DNA from: Longispora fulva
GTDB taxonomy: Bacteria; Actinomycetota; Actinomycetes; Mycobacteriales; Micromonosporaceae
NCBI RefSeq assembly: GCF_015751905.1
Contig: NZ_JADOUF010000001.1
Coordinates: 1,736,001-1,800,000, forward strand
Direction: 5' to 3'
DNA: 64,000 bases
Numbering within the stretch: position 1 is the stretch's first letter; each line of letters opens with the position of its first letter. A model generated the notes under the pieces. That model was not told where the DNA came from. It ran no database searches and worked only from the letters and a program-made list of their open reading frames with translations. The translations under genes were made by a program, and so were the position numbers. Positions 1-9,275 of the stretch are shown here, in pieces.

Positions 1-702
1 ACCGCCGTGGCCCCCTCTCCGTCGGCGAGCCCGAGTGAGGAGCACACGACGGCGGCGATGGCCGCGGCCCCGACCCCGTCGCCGTCGAAGTCCGCGGCCC
101 CGAAGCCGAAGCCGGCCCAGGTCAAGCCGAGCTACCAGGCGCCGACCGCCCCGGTGCCCACCCCGCCGGCCCCGCCGCCGCACACCCCGGGCAGCGACTG
201 CCGGCACTACGAGGGCACGAACGCCGACCGGCCGGCCGTGAAGGCGGCGTTGACGGCGGCCGCTGGCCGGGAGTACTGGCAGTCGGTGCACTTCACCGTT
301 CCGCTGACCCTGATGAAGGCCATCGCGTGGCAGGAGTCGGGCTGGCAGTCGGCGATCATCGCGTGCGACGGCGGCATGGGCACGATGCAGTTGATGCCGG
401 GCACGGTGGACTGGATGAACCTGAAGTTCAACGACGCGCCGGAGGACCCCAAGACGCTGAAGGGGAACACGGTGTTGGGCGCGGAGTACCTGTCGTGGCT
501 GATCCGGTATTTCGGGGACACCTACTTCGACCACACCTACGACCTGGCGAACGAGAACCTCCTCGACGTGGTGATCGCCGCCTACAACGTGGGCCACGCC
601 GGGGTGCAGGACGAGGCCACGCACACGATCAAAATCCCGAACCAGCAGTACGTGAACAACGTTCGGGCTCTGATGACCAACTGCGAGTGCCTGAAGTTCT
701 GA
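1..702 (+). CDS. Secreted lytic transglycosylase (SLT domain), 5' end outside window
   Basis: Peptidoglycan-cleaving enzyme candidate. The frame is open to the left edge, so the start and any signal peptide are probably outside the window; GTG at 7 is the first start codon seen. About 65 residues of Pro/Ala/Ser/Lys-rich linker precede a lysozyme-like domain. That domain shows the catalytic-Glu motif AWQESGW, then GMGTMQLMPGT, then AAYNVGHAGV, which match the three conserved SLT blocks. Cysteines lie at both ends of the domain (SDCRHY, TNCECLKF) and could form disulfides, as expected outside the cytoplasm. Family assignment is firm; substrate and export are inferred. Confidence 0.85.
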   Translation, partial: TAVAPSPSASPSEEHTTAAMAAAPTPSPSKSAAPKPKPAQVKPSYQAPTAPVPTPPAPPPHTPGSDCRHYEGTNADRPAVKAALTAAAGREYWQSVHFTVPLTLMKAIAWQESGWQSAIIACDGGMGTMQLMPGTVDWMNLKFNDAPEDPKTLKGNTVLGAEYLSWLIRYFGDTYFDHTYDLANENLLDVVIAAYNVGHAGVQDEATHTIKIPNQQYVNNVRALMTNCECLKF

Positions 703-734
703 CGCTGTTCACCCCGGCGGCCTACGGTCGCGCC

Positions 735-1934
735 ATGAGAACTCCAGGACGGTTCGCGCTCGCTGTGAGCGTCGCCGCGTTGACGATCGGGCTGTCGGCC
801 TCCACCGCCGGGGCCACCCCCACCTTCGGTCAGGCCACGCTGACGGGCTTCGCCGTGCTGCCGGCGCGCACGTTCGTGCCGGGGAGCGAGCCGGCGGGCG
901 CCGCGCTGGGCACCGCCCCGGTGAACGGGGTGGCGTTGCCGTTCGCCGACCAGCCGGTGCAGGGTTTCAGCGGGGTGCTGCGCAACTCCGACGGCACGTT
1001 CGACGTGATCTCCGACAACGGGTTCGGCAACAAGGCCAACTCGGGGGATTTCCTGCTGCGCATCCACCGCCTCGCGCCGGACTTCGCGTCGGGGAAGGTG
1101 GACGTGGTCGGCGGGATCACGCTGACGGACCCGGACGCGAGGATCCCGTTCGCGTTGACCCGGCCGGACCGGGTGCTGACGGGTTCTGACTTCGACATCG
1201 AGTCGATCACGCGCACGCCGGACGGTTCGTACTGGATCGGTGACGAGTTCGGCCCGTACCTGCTGCACGTGGACCGGGCGGGTCGGGTGCTGCAGGCGCC
1301 GATCCCGTTGCCGGGGGTCAAGGCCCCGGAGAGCCACGAGCTCGAGGTGGGGGAGAAGCCGAACCTGGGCAGCTCCAAGGGCTTCGAGGGCATGGTCAAG
1401 AGCGTGGACGGGAAGTACCTGTACCCGCTGCTGGAGGGCACCGTGGCCGGGGACGCGCCGGGTGCGCTGCGGTTCAACGAGTTCGAGCTGAGGTCGGGCG
1501 CGTACACGGGAAAGCGGTGGACGTACCAGTTGGAGTCGCCGTCGAACTCGATCGGCGACGCGATCGCCGTGGACCCCGACCGGTTCCTGGTCGTGGAGCG
1601 CGACAACCTGCAGGGCGCGGCGGCGGCGTTCAAGAAGATCTTCCTCGTGGACCGGCGTGACCGGGACAAGGACGGCAAGATGGACAAGACGGTGGTCGCG
1701 GACCTGCTGAGCCTGGCGAACCCGCAGCACCTGGCGGGGGCGGGGGACACGTTCACGTTCCCGCACCAGTGCGTGGAGGACCTGGTGATCCTCGACGACC
1801 GCACGCTGGGGGTCCTCAACGACAACAACCTGCCGTTCTCGGCGGGCCGGGTGCCGGGGCAGGCCGACCCGAACGAGTTCATCACGATCAGGCTCAGCGA
1901 GCGGCTGCACGCCTACGAGCAGGCGAAGAGCTAG
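735..1934 (+). CDS. Secreted phytase-like / esterase-like beta-propeller protein
   Basis: A 399-residue exported protein of the 'esterase-like activity of phytase' family. ATG at 735 gives a clear signal peptide (RTPGRF, a hydrophobic stretch, then an Ala-rich cleavage region near residue 28); longer frames upstream overlap the transglycosylase and are shadows. Family landmarks include SDFDIESITRTPDGSYWIGDEFGPY, here abbreviated to its DIESI and GDEFGP cores, and LGVLNDNNLPFS near the C-terminus. A DRRDRDKDGKMD segment resembles a calcium-binding loop. The fold is probably a propeller acting on phosphate esters or phosphodiesters outside the cell, but no substrate can be read from the sequence. 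Confidence 0.8.
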   Translation: MRTPGRFALAVSVAALTIGLSASTAGATPTFGQATLTGFAVLPARTFVPGSEPAGAALGTAPVNGVALPFADQPVQGFSGVLRNSDGTFDVISDNGFGNKANSGDFLLRIHRLAPDFASGKVDVVGGITLTDPDARIPFALTRPDRVLTGSDFDIESITRTPDGSYWIGDEFGPYLLHVDRAGRVLQAPIPLPGVKAPESHELEVGEKPNLGSSKGFEGMVKSVDGKYLYPLLEGTVAGDAPGALRFNEFELRSGAYTGKRWTYQLESPSNSIGDAIAVDPDRFLVVERDNLQGAAAAFKKIFLVDRRDRDKDGKMDKTVVADLLSLANPQHLAGAGDTFTFPHQCVEDLVILDDRTLGVLNDNNLPFSAGRVPGQADPNEFITIRLSERLHAYEQAKS

Positions 1935-2064
1935 TCGGGGCAAACGGGGACGGTTCCGGCCGTCCCCGTTCCCTTTTACCCCAGTTTCCTAGGATGCACT
2001 ACGCGCGGTGACCTGGGCCATCCGCGGAACCGATCACCGATGGTACGGTTGCCGTGCCGTCTCA

Positions 2065-2172
2065 CCCGAGTGGGAGAGACCCCCTGGCCTTGTCGGCAGG
2101 GGGCGCCGAAGGGGCAATACCTCCCCGGAAACTCTCAGGCAAAAGGACCACTCGGGCAGGCACCTCTGGACT
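2065..2172 (+). promoter_or_regulatory. Glycine riboswitch (single aptamer)
   Basis: The conserved glycine aptamer core is visible: GGGAGAGACC at 2072-2081, GGCGCCGAAGGGGCAA at 2102-2117, CTCTCAGGCAAAAGGAC at 2132-2148 and CTCTGGA at 2164-2170. A perfect 8-bp P1 helix forms between 2065-2072 (CCCGAGTG) and 2149-2156 (CACTCGGG). No second full aptamer follows. A short helix GGCAC (2159-2163) with GTGCC (2178-2182) may be the 'ghost' helix seen in singlet glycine riboswitches. It lies about 70 bases before gcvP, so glycine probably turns on glycine cleavage. Confidence 0.93.
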
Positions 2173-2238
2173 GGGCCGTGCCCGCGCGCAGAGGGGGAGG
2201 AAGCTCATTGCCCGAGCCGACTCTCCTGGAGTACACGT

Positions 2239-5103
2239 ATGGCCAGTCAGCGCGCCAGTCTCACCGACCTCTCCCGCGGTGTGCCGTTCTCCCGCCGCCA
2301 CATCGGCCCGTCTGCGGCCGACTCGCAGAGGATGCTCGACCTCGTCGGCTACGGCTCGACCGAGGAGCTCCTCGACGCCGCGATCCCCGACGCGATCCGC
2401 ACCACCCAGGGCCTGAGCCTGCCGGCCGCGGCCACCGAGCCGGAGGTCATCGCGGAGCTGCGCGCCATCGCGGCGCGTAACCGGCCGATGGCGCAGATGA
2501 TCGGCCTGGGCTACTACGGGACGCACACCCCGCCGGTGGTGTTGCGCAACGTGCTGGAGTCCCCGGCGTGGTACACGGCGTACACGCCGTACCAGCCGGA
2601 GATCTCGCAGGGCCGCCTCGAGGCGCTGCTGAACTTCCAGACCGTCATCTCCGACCTGACCGGGCTGCCGACGGCCGGTGCGTCGCTGCTCGACGAGGCG
2701 ACGGCCGCCGCCGAGGCGATGACGCTGACCCGCCGGGCGAGCAAGGTCAAGAGTGACCGGTTCGTGGTGGACGCCGACGCGTTGCCGCAGACCATCGCCG
2801 TGATCGAGACCCGGGCGGAACCGCTGGGCATCGAGGTCCTCGTCGCCGACCTGTCCGCCGGCCTGCCGGAGGGCGAGTTCTTCGGCGTCCTGGTGCAGTA
2901 CCCGGGGGCGTCGGGCGTGGTCCGCGACCACGAGGCGCTGATCGTCGACGCGCACGCGCGCGGTGCCCTGGTCGCGGTGGCCGCCGACCTGCTGGGGCTG
3001 TGTCTGCTGCGCGCGCCGGGTGAGATCGGCGCGGATATCGCGGTGGGTTGCGCGCAGCGGTTCGGGGTGCCGATGGGCTTCGGTGGTCCGCACGCCGGGT
3101 ACATGTCGGTGCGCGCCGGGTTGGAGCGCAACATGCCGGGCCGGTTGGTGGGTGTGTCGAAGGACGTGGACGGCAATCCGGCGTACCGGTTGGCGTTGCA
3201 GACGCGTGAGCAGCACATCCGGCGGGAGAAGGCGACGAGCAACATCTGCACGGCGCAGGTGCTGTTGGCGGTGATGGCGTCGATGTACGCGGTGTATCAC
3301 GGCCCGGACGGGTTGCGGCAGATCGCGGAGCGCGCGCACCGGATGGCCACTGTGCTGGCGGCGGGGCTGCGTGAGGGTGGTGTCGAGGTGGTGCACGGGG
3401 CGTTCTTCGACACGGTGACGGCGCGGGTGCCGGGCCGGGCGGCCGAGGTGGTGGCGCACGCGGCGGAGGCGGGGGTGAACCTTCGGCTGGTGGACGCTGA
3501 CCTGGTGGGGATCTCGTGTGACGAGACGACGGTGGACGGCGATCTGCTGAGTGTGTGGCGGGCGTTCGGGCTGTCGTCGGTGTCTGTGTCGGATCTGGAC
3601 GCGGCGACGCCGGACGCGTTGCCGGAGGGGCTGCTGCGGTCCGGTGAGTTCCTGACGCATCCGGTGTTTCACGCGCACCGGTCGGAGACGGCGATGCTGC
3701 GGTATCTGCGGTCGTTGTCGGACAAGGACTATGCCCTGGACCGGGGCATGATCCCGTTGGGTTCGTGCACGATGAAGTTGAACGCCACCACGGAGATGGA
3801 GGCGGTGACGTGGCCGGAGTTCGCGGACATTCACCCGTTCGCCCCGTCAGAGCAGGCGGCTGGGTACGAGTCGCTGGTTTCTGATCTTGAGGGTTGGTTG
3901 GCGGAGGTCACCGGGTATGACGCGGTGAGTGTGCAGCCGAACGCGGGTTCGCAGGGCGAGTTGGCGGGTCTGTTGGCGATCCGGGCGTATCACCGCGACA
4001 ACGGGCAGGCGCACCGGGATGTGTGTCTGATCCCGTCGAGCGCGCACGGCACGAACGCGGCGTCGGCGGTGATGGCCGGTATGCGCGTGGTGGTGGTGGC
4101 GTGTGACGACGAGGGCAACGTTGATCTTGTGGACCTTGACGCGAAAGTGGAGAAGCACCGCGACAACCTGTCGGCGATCATGGTGACGTATCCGTCGACG
4201 CACGGGGTGTATGAGGCGGGGATCACGCAGTTGTGCGCGAAGGTGCACGACGCGGGTGGTCAGGTGTACGTGGACGGGGCGAACCTCAACGCGTTGCTGG
4301 GGTGGGCGAAGCCGGGTCAGTTCGGGGCGGATGTGTCGCACCTGAACCTGCACAAGACGTTCTGCATCCCGCACGGTGGTGGCGGTCCGGGTGTGGGTCC
4401 GGTGGGGGTGCGCGCGCACCTGGCGAAGTACCTGCCGGGGCATCCGTTGCACAATGAGTCGCCTGTGGGTCCGGTGTCGGCGGCGCCGCACGGTTCGGCG
4501 GGGATCCTGCCGATCTCGTGGGCGTATCTGCGGCTGATGGGTCCGGACGGTCTGACCCGGGCGACGGCGTCGGCTGTCCTGGCGGCGAACTATGTGGCGG
4601 CGCGGCTGCGCAACCACTACCCGGTGTTGTACGCGGGCAACAAGGGCCTGGTGGCGCACGAGTGCATCCTCGACCTGCGGGGGATCACGAAGGACTCGGG
4701 TGTGACGGTCGATGACGTGGCCAAGCGTCTGGTGGATTACGGGTTCCACGCGCCGACGATGTCGTTCCCGGTGGCCGGCACGTTGATGGTGGAGCCGACG
4801 GAGTCGGAGGACCTGGGTGAGTTGGACCGGTTCTGTGACGCGATGATCGCGATCAAGGGTGAGATCGACCAGGTGCAGGCGGGGGTGTGGCCGGCGGAGG
4901 ACAATCCGTTGCACAACGCTCCGCACACGGCGGCGGCGGTGACGGCCGATGGTTGGGCGCATCCGTACTCGCGGCAGTTGGCGGCGTATCCGGGTGGGGT
5001 CAGTGCTGTGAAGTACTGGCCGCCGGTGCGGCGGATCGATCAGGCGTTCGGGGACCGTAACCTGGTGTGTTCGTGCCCGCCGCCGGAGGCGTTCGAGGAG
5101 TAG
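2239..5103 (+). CDS. gcvP: Glycine dehydrogenase (decarboxylating), P protein
   Basis: The 954-residue single-chain P protein of the glycine cleavage system. It decarboxylates glycine with PLP and passes aminomethyl to the lipoyl H protein. ATG 2239 is preceded by GGAG at 2228-2231 and gives the normal N-terminus ([19 protein letters not shown]); the open frame extends back through the riboswitch but that part is not coding. The PLP lysine lies in [16 protein letters not shown] at about Lys706, with [13 protein letters not shown] marking the start of the C-terminal half. gcvT and gcvH are not adjacent, so this gene has its own glycine-responsive leader. Confidence 0.98.
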   Translation: MASQRASLTDLSRGVPFSRRHIGPSAADSQRMLDLVGYGSTEELLDAAIPDAIRTTQGLSLPAAATEPEVIAELRAIAARNRPMAQMIGLGYYGTHTPPVVLRNVLESPAWYTAYTPYQPEISQGRLEALLNFQTVISDLTGLPTAGASLLDEATAAAEAMTLTRRASKVKSDRFVVDADALPQTIAVIETRAEPLGIEVLVADLSAGLPEGEFFGVLVQYPGASGVVRDHEALIVDAHARGALVAVAADLLGLCLLRAPGEIGADIAVGCAQRFGVPMGFGGPHAGYMSVRAGLERNMPGRLVGVSKDVDGNPAYRLALQTREQHIRREKATSNICTAQVLLAVMASMYAVYHGPDGLRQIAERAHRMATVLAAGLREGGVEVVHGAFFDTVTARVPGRAAEVVAHAAEAGVNLRLVDADLVGISCDETTVDGDLLSVWRAFGLSSVSVSDLDAATPDALPEGLLRSGEFLTHPVFHAHRSETAMLRYLRSLSDKDYALDRGMIPLGSCTMKLNATTEMEAVTWPEFADIHPFAPSEQAAGYESLVSDLEGWLAEVTGYDAVSVQPNAGSQGELAGLLAIRAYHRDNGQAHRDVCLIPSSAHGTNAASAVMAGMRVVVVACDDEGNVDLVDLDAKVEKHRDNLSAIMVTYPSTHGVYEAGITQLCAKVHDAGGQVYVDGANLNALLGWAKPGQFGADVSHLNLHKTFCIPHGGGGPGVGPVGVRAHLAKYLPGHPLHNESPVGPVSAAPHGSAGILPISWAYLRLMGPDGLTRATASAVLAANYVAARLRNHYPVLYAGNKGLVAHECILDLRGITKDSGVTVDDVAKRLVDYGFHAPTMSFPVAGTLMVEPTESEDLGELDRFCDAMIAIKGEIDQVQAGVWPAEDNPLHNAPHTAAAVTADGWAHPYSRQLAAYPGGVSAVKYWPPVRRIDQAFGDRNLVCSCPPPEAFEE

Positions 5104-5112
5104 AGACGGATC

Positions 5113-5150
5113 AAGGGGCGTCCCGGGTGTGGGGCGCCCCTTTTTCTTTT
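5113..5150 (+). terminator. Rho-independent terminator after gcvP
   Basis: AAGGGGCG (5113-5120) pairs with CGCCCCTT (5135-5142), followed by TTTCTTTT. It sits 10 bases after the gcvP stop and also lies downstream of the convergent DUF5999 gene. Confidence 0.88.
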
Positions 5151-5158
5151 GGGGTACT

Positions 5159-5359
5159 TCAGGCGGCGGTGAGGTGCAGGGCCGGTCCGCGGTGGGGGGC
5201 GATGGTCTGGCCGTCTGGCAGGAGTTCGCCCGTGTCCTCGAATATGATCACGCCGTTGCACAGGAGGCTCCAGCCCTGTTCGGGGTGGTGGTGGGTGATC
5301 CTGGCGGCTTCGCGGTCGACCGCGTCGGCGGTGGGGCAGGCTGGCTGGTGGGGGCACAT
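5159..5359 (-). CDS. DUF5999 family protein
   Basis: A 66-residue protein beginning MCPHQPACPTADAVDREAA and carrying EQGWSLLCNGVIIFEDTGEL and IAPHRGPA. This matches a short, highly conserved actinobacterial family of unknown function (DUF5999). Three cysteines and several histidines near the N-terminus (CPHQPAC, plus LLCNG) could bind a metal, but this is a guess. It is transcribed alone, convergent with gcvP and divergent from pabB. Confidence 0.88.
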   Translation of the reverse strand: MCPHQPACPTADAVDREAARITHHHPEQGWSLLCNGVIIFEDTGELLPDGQTIAPHRGPALHLTAA

Positions 5360-5461
5360 TGTCGGTTCTCCGGTCTGGCGTGACGTGTCTCACAGACGCA
5401 CTTCGCACGCTATCAAGTTCAACGGGTTTTGTGGCACACAGTAACGGGGGGAACGGAAGAA

Positions 5462-6631
5462 ATGACCATTCGGTTGAGTCTGACGGCTCCTCCGGTCACT
5501 CCGCGTAATTGTCAAGGGACTGTGAGGGTTCGGGATCGGCTGGAATGGCGGGTAGGGGACCCTGGTGATCCGGCCGCGTTGGCTGAGGAATTCCTCACCC
5601 TCCACCGTATGCCGGTCGCCGACCTGTCGTTACTTCCAGGAGGCTCTTGTCCGGGCGGACCGGACGGGTCGCTGTGCGGGGCGGCGGTGCTGTTGTCGGG
5701 GGCCGGCGGGGCGGCGGCGATCGGCGCGCCGACGGGCGCGCCCTCCCCGTCGCCGGCGGTGCCGGATCTGGTGGTCGTCGTGTACGAGCACTGTCCACCG
5801 GCGGCCCCCGCGGTGTCGGGTGGGTGGCGGTTGGGGGCGTGGGCCCCGTCGTGGAGTACCCGCCAGCACGCTGAGGCGGTCGCCAGCGTCCGTGCGGCCA
5901 TCGGCCGGGGTGACGTGTACCAGGTGAACGTGGTGGGGCACTGGTCGGCCTCGTACACCGGTGACCCGTCGGCGGCCCTGGAACGGGTCGCGGCGATCGA
6001 GGGCGCCGTGTACGGGGGCGTGGTGTCCGGGGACGGGTGGGCGGTGGCGTGCGCGTCGCCGGAGACCCTGGTGTCGGTGGCGGCCGGGCGGGTGCAATCC
6101 CGGCCGATTAAGGGCACCCGGCCGGCGACGGAGCAGGGCCGGCGGGAGTTGTTGGCGTCGGCGAAGGAACGCGCCGAGCACATCATGATCGTCGACCTGG
6201 TCCGCAATGACCTGGCCCTCGTGGCGCGCACGGGTTCGGTGCGGGTGGAGGAGCTGTTCGCGTTGCGCCGCTGGGTGGGGCTGTGGCAGGCGGAGTCGGT
6301 GGTGGCCGCGGACCTGTCGGGCGGCGTGGGGCTGGCCGGGGTGTTGCGGGCCGTGGCGCCGGGGGGTTCGGTGACCGGTGCCCCGAAGCGGGCGGCTCTG
6401 GCGGAGGTGGCGCGTCTGGAGCGGGTGGGTCGGGGGCCGTCGATGGGTGCGGTGGGGTGGGTGTCGGCGTTCGGGGTGGATCTGGGGTTGACGATCCGGA
6501 CGGTGGCCGCCGACGGCGACCGGGTGCACGTGTGGGCGGGGGGCGGGATCACGTGGGGTAGTGAGCCGGCCGCGGAGGTGGCCGAGGCGGCGGCGAAGGC
6601 CGGTCCGCTGTTCGGCGCCCTGCGGGGATAG
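5462..6631 (+). CDS. pabB: Aminodeoxychorismate synthase component I
   Basis: A 389-residue chorismate-binding enzyme that converts chorismate to 4-amino-4-deoxychorismate for folate synthesis. The motif RPIKGTRPA has the lysine typical of PabB, where anthranilate synthase has alanine (PIAGT). Further conserved parts are IMIVDLVRNDL, GSVTGAPKRAA and the C-terminal glycine-rich AGGGITWGSEP. ATG 5462 has GGAAGAA just upstream. The N-terminal half is more divergent than in E. coli PabB. No pabA or pabC is adjacent. Confidence 0.9.
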   Translation: MTIRLSLTAPPVTPRNCQGTVRVRDRLEWRVGDPGDPAALAEEFLTLHRMPVADLSLLPGGSCPGGPDGSLCGAAVLLSGAGGAAAIGAPTGAPSPSPAVPDLVVVVYEHCPPAAPAVSGGWRLGAWAPSWSTRQHAEAVASVRAAIGRGDVYQVNVVGHWSASYTGDPSAALERVAAIEGAVYGGVVSGDGWAVACASPETLVSVAAGRVQSRPIKGTRPATEQGRRELLASAKERAEHIMIVDLVRNDLALVARTGSVRVEELFALRRWVGLWQAESVVAADLSGGVGLAGVLRAVAPGGSVTGAPKRAALAEVARLERVGRGPSMGAVGWVSAFGVDLGLTIRTVAADGDRVHVWAGGGITWGSEPAAEVAEAAAKAGPLFGALRG

Positions 6632-6632
6632 A

Positions 6633-6662
6633 AAGAAGGGGGGCCAACCGGCCCCCCTTCTT
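6633..6662. terminator. Bidirectional terminator between convergent genes
   Basis: A perfect 13-bp stem: AAGAAGGGGGGCC (6633-6645) and GGCCCCCCTTCTT (6650-6662) with an AACC loop. It lies between the ends of pabB and the convergent VWA gene, and ends in T-rich sequence in both directions. Confidence 0.88.
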
Positions 6663-6672
6663 CGTGTGTGGT

Positions 6673-8493
6673 CTAGCTGAACAGCGCGTCGAGCATGACG
6701 GGGCCGATGTCGCGGGCCGTCTTGGACTGCAGGGCCCGCCCGCCGGACGCCAGGGCGATCTTCTGCAGGGCGCCGAAGTCGGGGTTGGGTCCGTAGCCGA
6801 TGGTGACGACCTGGACCTTCTTCTTGCCGTCCTCCTTGGCGTTGCCGTCCTTGAGTTTGGTGACGAGGGCGTCCAGGCTCAGGCCGCCGGGGACGGTCTC
6901 CTCCGAGCCGTCGGTGATGACGACGACGACGTTGGCGGCGTCGGGGAGGAAGTGGCCCTGGACCTCCTGGTGGGCGGCCCAGGTGGTGTTGAACAGTGCG
7001 GTGTTGCCGGCGGCGGTGAGGCCGTTGATCTGTCCGACGAGGTTTTCGCGCTGTTCGGTGTCGAGGGTCTTGATGGGGGCGACGGGCCGGTAGTCGGGGC
7101 CGCCGGGGGTGGGGGTGGAAAACGCCCACAGTCCGACGTGGGCCTGGGTGCCGAACATGCCGACGGCGTTGGTGGCGGCTTCCTTGGCCAGGTCGAGCTT
7201 GGTGCGGCCGCCGGTGCCGGGGACGACCTCGTTCATGGAGCCGGTGACGTCCATGACGAGGAGCAGGTTGACGGGGCGGGCCAGGGCCGACCAGGTCTTG
7301 CGGGTGACGGCGACGGACTCGGGCAGCAGCACGGCGCGGGGCAGGGTCTGCACCTGGGGCTGGATGCCGGTGGCGGTGGCGAAGTTCGCGCCGCCGATGC
7401 GGTTGGAGTCGCGGTACCCGTCGGCCTGGAACGCCGCGCGCCCGTGGTCGCCGCGCAGGTAGGTCAGGAAGCTCTTGCCGACGGCCTGGCGGTCCTTGTT
7501 GGTCCAGGACGCGTTGAGGGCGATGAAGGGCACGTCGGCGTCGGCGCTGCCGCCTTCGGGGTACACGGCGACGAGGGGGACCTTGGGTTTGGTGTTGTTG
7601 TAGTTGATGATGTCGCGTTCGAGCGCGGGGAAGCCGGAGACGTACTGCAGGGCGGCGTTCTCGCCCTGTCCGTCGGCTTTGGCGAGGCCGGCGAAGAGCT
7701 GTTCGGTGCTCTCCTTGTACATGTCGGATTTGGCGACGGCCTGCTTGAAGTTCCAGACGGCCTGGCGTTCCTTGCTGTCGACCTCGCCGTCGTCGTTGGC
7801 GTCGGTGACGGCCATGAGGGCGTGCAGGCCGGCGGTGGACTTGGCGGGGTCGGTCATGCCGACCTTGAGGGCGCCCCATTCGGGTTTGCCGTAGCTTTCC
7901 CAGCTGGCTCCGCTGCCGAGGGCTGCGATGAGGGAGTCCCAGGTGGGTTTGCGGTCCTTCCACGCCGTGGACGCCAGGGCCTTGACCATGGGTTCGGGCA
8001 TGGCGATGACGGTGGGGGTGCGTCCGAGGCTGGGCTGCAGGTCAGGCAGGAGCCGTTCGGCGGTGTCGTCGGCGGCGGCTTCGCGGACCCAGGCGGTGGA
8101 GGCGGGGATCCACACGTCGGGGGCGGGGCCGGTCAGGCGGGCGTCCCAGTCGTTGCCGAGGGCGAGGGCCACGTCGGCGGAGTCCTTGGCGAGGATCTCG
8201 ACCTCGACGCAGCGTTGTTCGCCCTTGGCGTCGGTGATCATCGGTTCGGTGTCCTGCCATTCGCGGGACAGCTTGTCGAGGATCGACTTGACGGACGGGT
8301 CGGCGAGGATCTCGGCGCGGACCGGGTCGCCGGAGCAGCCGCTGTTGGCGAGGTAGACGTATCCGCCGGTCATGCCGGACAGGACCAGGGTGGACACACT
8401 GGCGATGACGATCCACGGCGCGACGGTGAGGCGGCGGCGGGGGCCGCCTCGTCGGTGGGACCGCACGTTGGCATGACGGCCATGCGGTGCCAT
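6673..8493 (-). CDS. Membrane-anchored solute-binding / von Willebrand factor A protein
   Basis: A 606-residue surface protein. The N-terminus is a basic cytoplasmic stretch followed by one membrane segment (APWIVIASVSTLVLSGM, about residues 25-42). A periplasmic-binding-protein-like domain follows, then a VWA domain from about residue 400. The VWA part has the metal-site signature LLVMDVTGSM, then GLWAFST and VVVITDGSEET. ATG 8493 is chosen because GGAGGAA lies a few bases upstream; an earlier GTG lacks this. The binding-protein plus VWA architecture occurs in actinobacteria and suggests ligand or adhesion binding at the cell surface. The ligand is unknown. Confidence 0.85.
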   Translation of the reverse strand: MAPHGRHANVRSHRRGGPRRRLTVAPWIVIASVSTLVLSGMTGGYVYLANSGCSGDPVRAEILADPSVKSILDKLSREWQDTEPMITDAKGEQRCVEVEILAKDSADVALALGNDWDARLTGPAPDVWIPASTAWVREAAADDTAERLLPDLQPSLGRTPTVIAMPEPMVKALASTAWKDRKPTWDSLIAALGSGASWESYGKPEWGALKVGMTDPAKSTAGLHALMAVTDANDDGEVDSKERQAVWNFKQAVAKSDMYKESTEQLFAGLAKADGQGENAALQYVSGFPALERDIINYNNTKPKVPLVAVYPEGGSADADVPFIALNASWTNKDRQAVGKSFLTYLRGDHGRAAFQADGYRDSNRIGGANFATATGIQPQVQTLPRAVLLPESVAVTRKTWSALARPVNLLLVMDVTGSMNEVVPGTGGRTKLDLAKEAATNAVGMFGTQAHVGLWAFSTPTPGGPDYRPVAPIKTLDTEQRENLVGQINGLTAAGNTALFNTTWAAHQEVQGHFLPDAANVVVVITDGSEETVPGGLSLDALVTKLKDGNAKEDGKKKVQVVTIGYGPNPDFGALQKIALASGGRALQSKTARDIGPVMLDALFS

Positions 8494-8755
8494 GGGGGTT
8501 CCTCCGTACACGTAGATCAAGCCTGGGACCGGCATAGTGTAGGGCGTTGGCGGGCCGGTGTTGAGTGGTGGAACACGAGGCGTGACCTGGCACTTCGAGC
8601 CGTATCTGGCCTGTTACGCAGGGCTACGATTTTCGTCCGAATTTAATAGGACGTGCCTTGTATGGATAGATAAAGTTTGACCGAACGGTGTAGTCGAGTT
8701 GTTAACTTCCCTGCCCGAGACGTGCGTGTCGGGCCCGGACGTTACGGTGTCAGAC

Positions 8756-9265
8756 ATGACCATGCGACCCATCCGGATCATCGGCGACCCCGTGCTGCGC
8801 ACCCCCTGCGACGAGGTCACCACCTTCGACGCCGGCCTGCGCGCCCTCGTCGGCGACCTGATGGACACCCTCCTGGGCGCGCCCGGCCGCGCCGGGGTCG
8901 CCGCCCCGCAGATCGGCGTCGGGGCCAGGGTGTTCGTCTACGACGCCGGCGGCGAGCGCGGGCACATGATCAACCCGACGTTGGAGCTGTCGGAGGAACT
9001 GCAGGACGGCGACGAGGGCTGCCTGTCCGTGCCGGGGCTGTGGTATGAGACGCCCCGCGCCCAGCACGCGGTGTGCCGGGGCTTCGACCAGCACGGCGAG
9101 GCCCTCGAGGTGCGCGGCTCGGGGTTCCTGGCCCGCGCGTTGCAGCACGAGACGGACCACCTGTCGGGCACGCTGTACGTGGACACGCTGACCGGGGACA
9201 CCCGCCGCCAGGCCCTGCGCGCCATCCGGGCCGCGAACTGGCCGCGGTCGACCGCCAGCGCCTGA
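8756..9265 (+). CDS. def: Peptide deformylase
   Basis: A 169-residue metalloenzyme that removes the formyl group from nascent proteins. All three motifs are present: GVAAPQIG, DEGCLSVPG and LQHETDHLSG, giving the Cys-His-His metal ligands and catalytic Glu. ATG 8756 is the likely start; ATG 8762 and GTG 8747 are alternatives and no strong ribosome site is seen. It is followed after 10 bases by an alcohol dehydrogenase on the same strand. Actinobacteria often have several def paralogues, so this need not be the main one. Confidence 0.95.
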   Translation: MTMRPIRIIGDPVLRTPCDEVTTFDAGLRALVGDLMDTLLGAPGRAGVAAPQIGVGARVFVYDAGGERGHMINPTLELSEELQDGDEGCLSVPGLWYETPRAQHAVCRGFDQHGEALEVRGSGFLARALQHETDHLSGTLYVDTLTGDTRRQALRAIRAANWPRSTASA

Positions 9266-9275
9266 GGGGGAAGCC

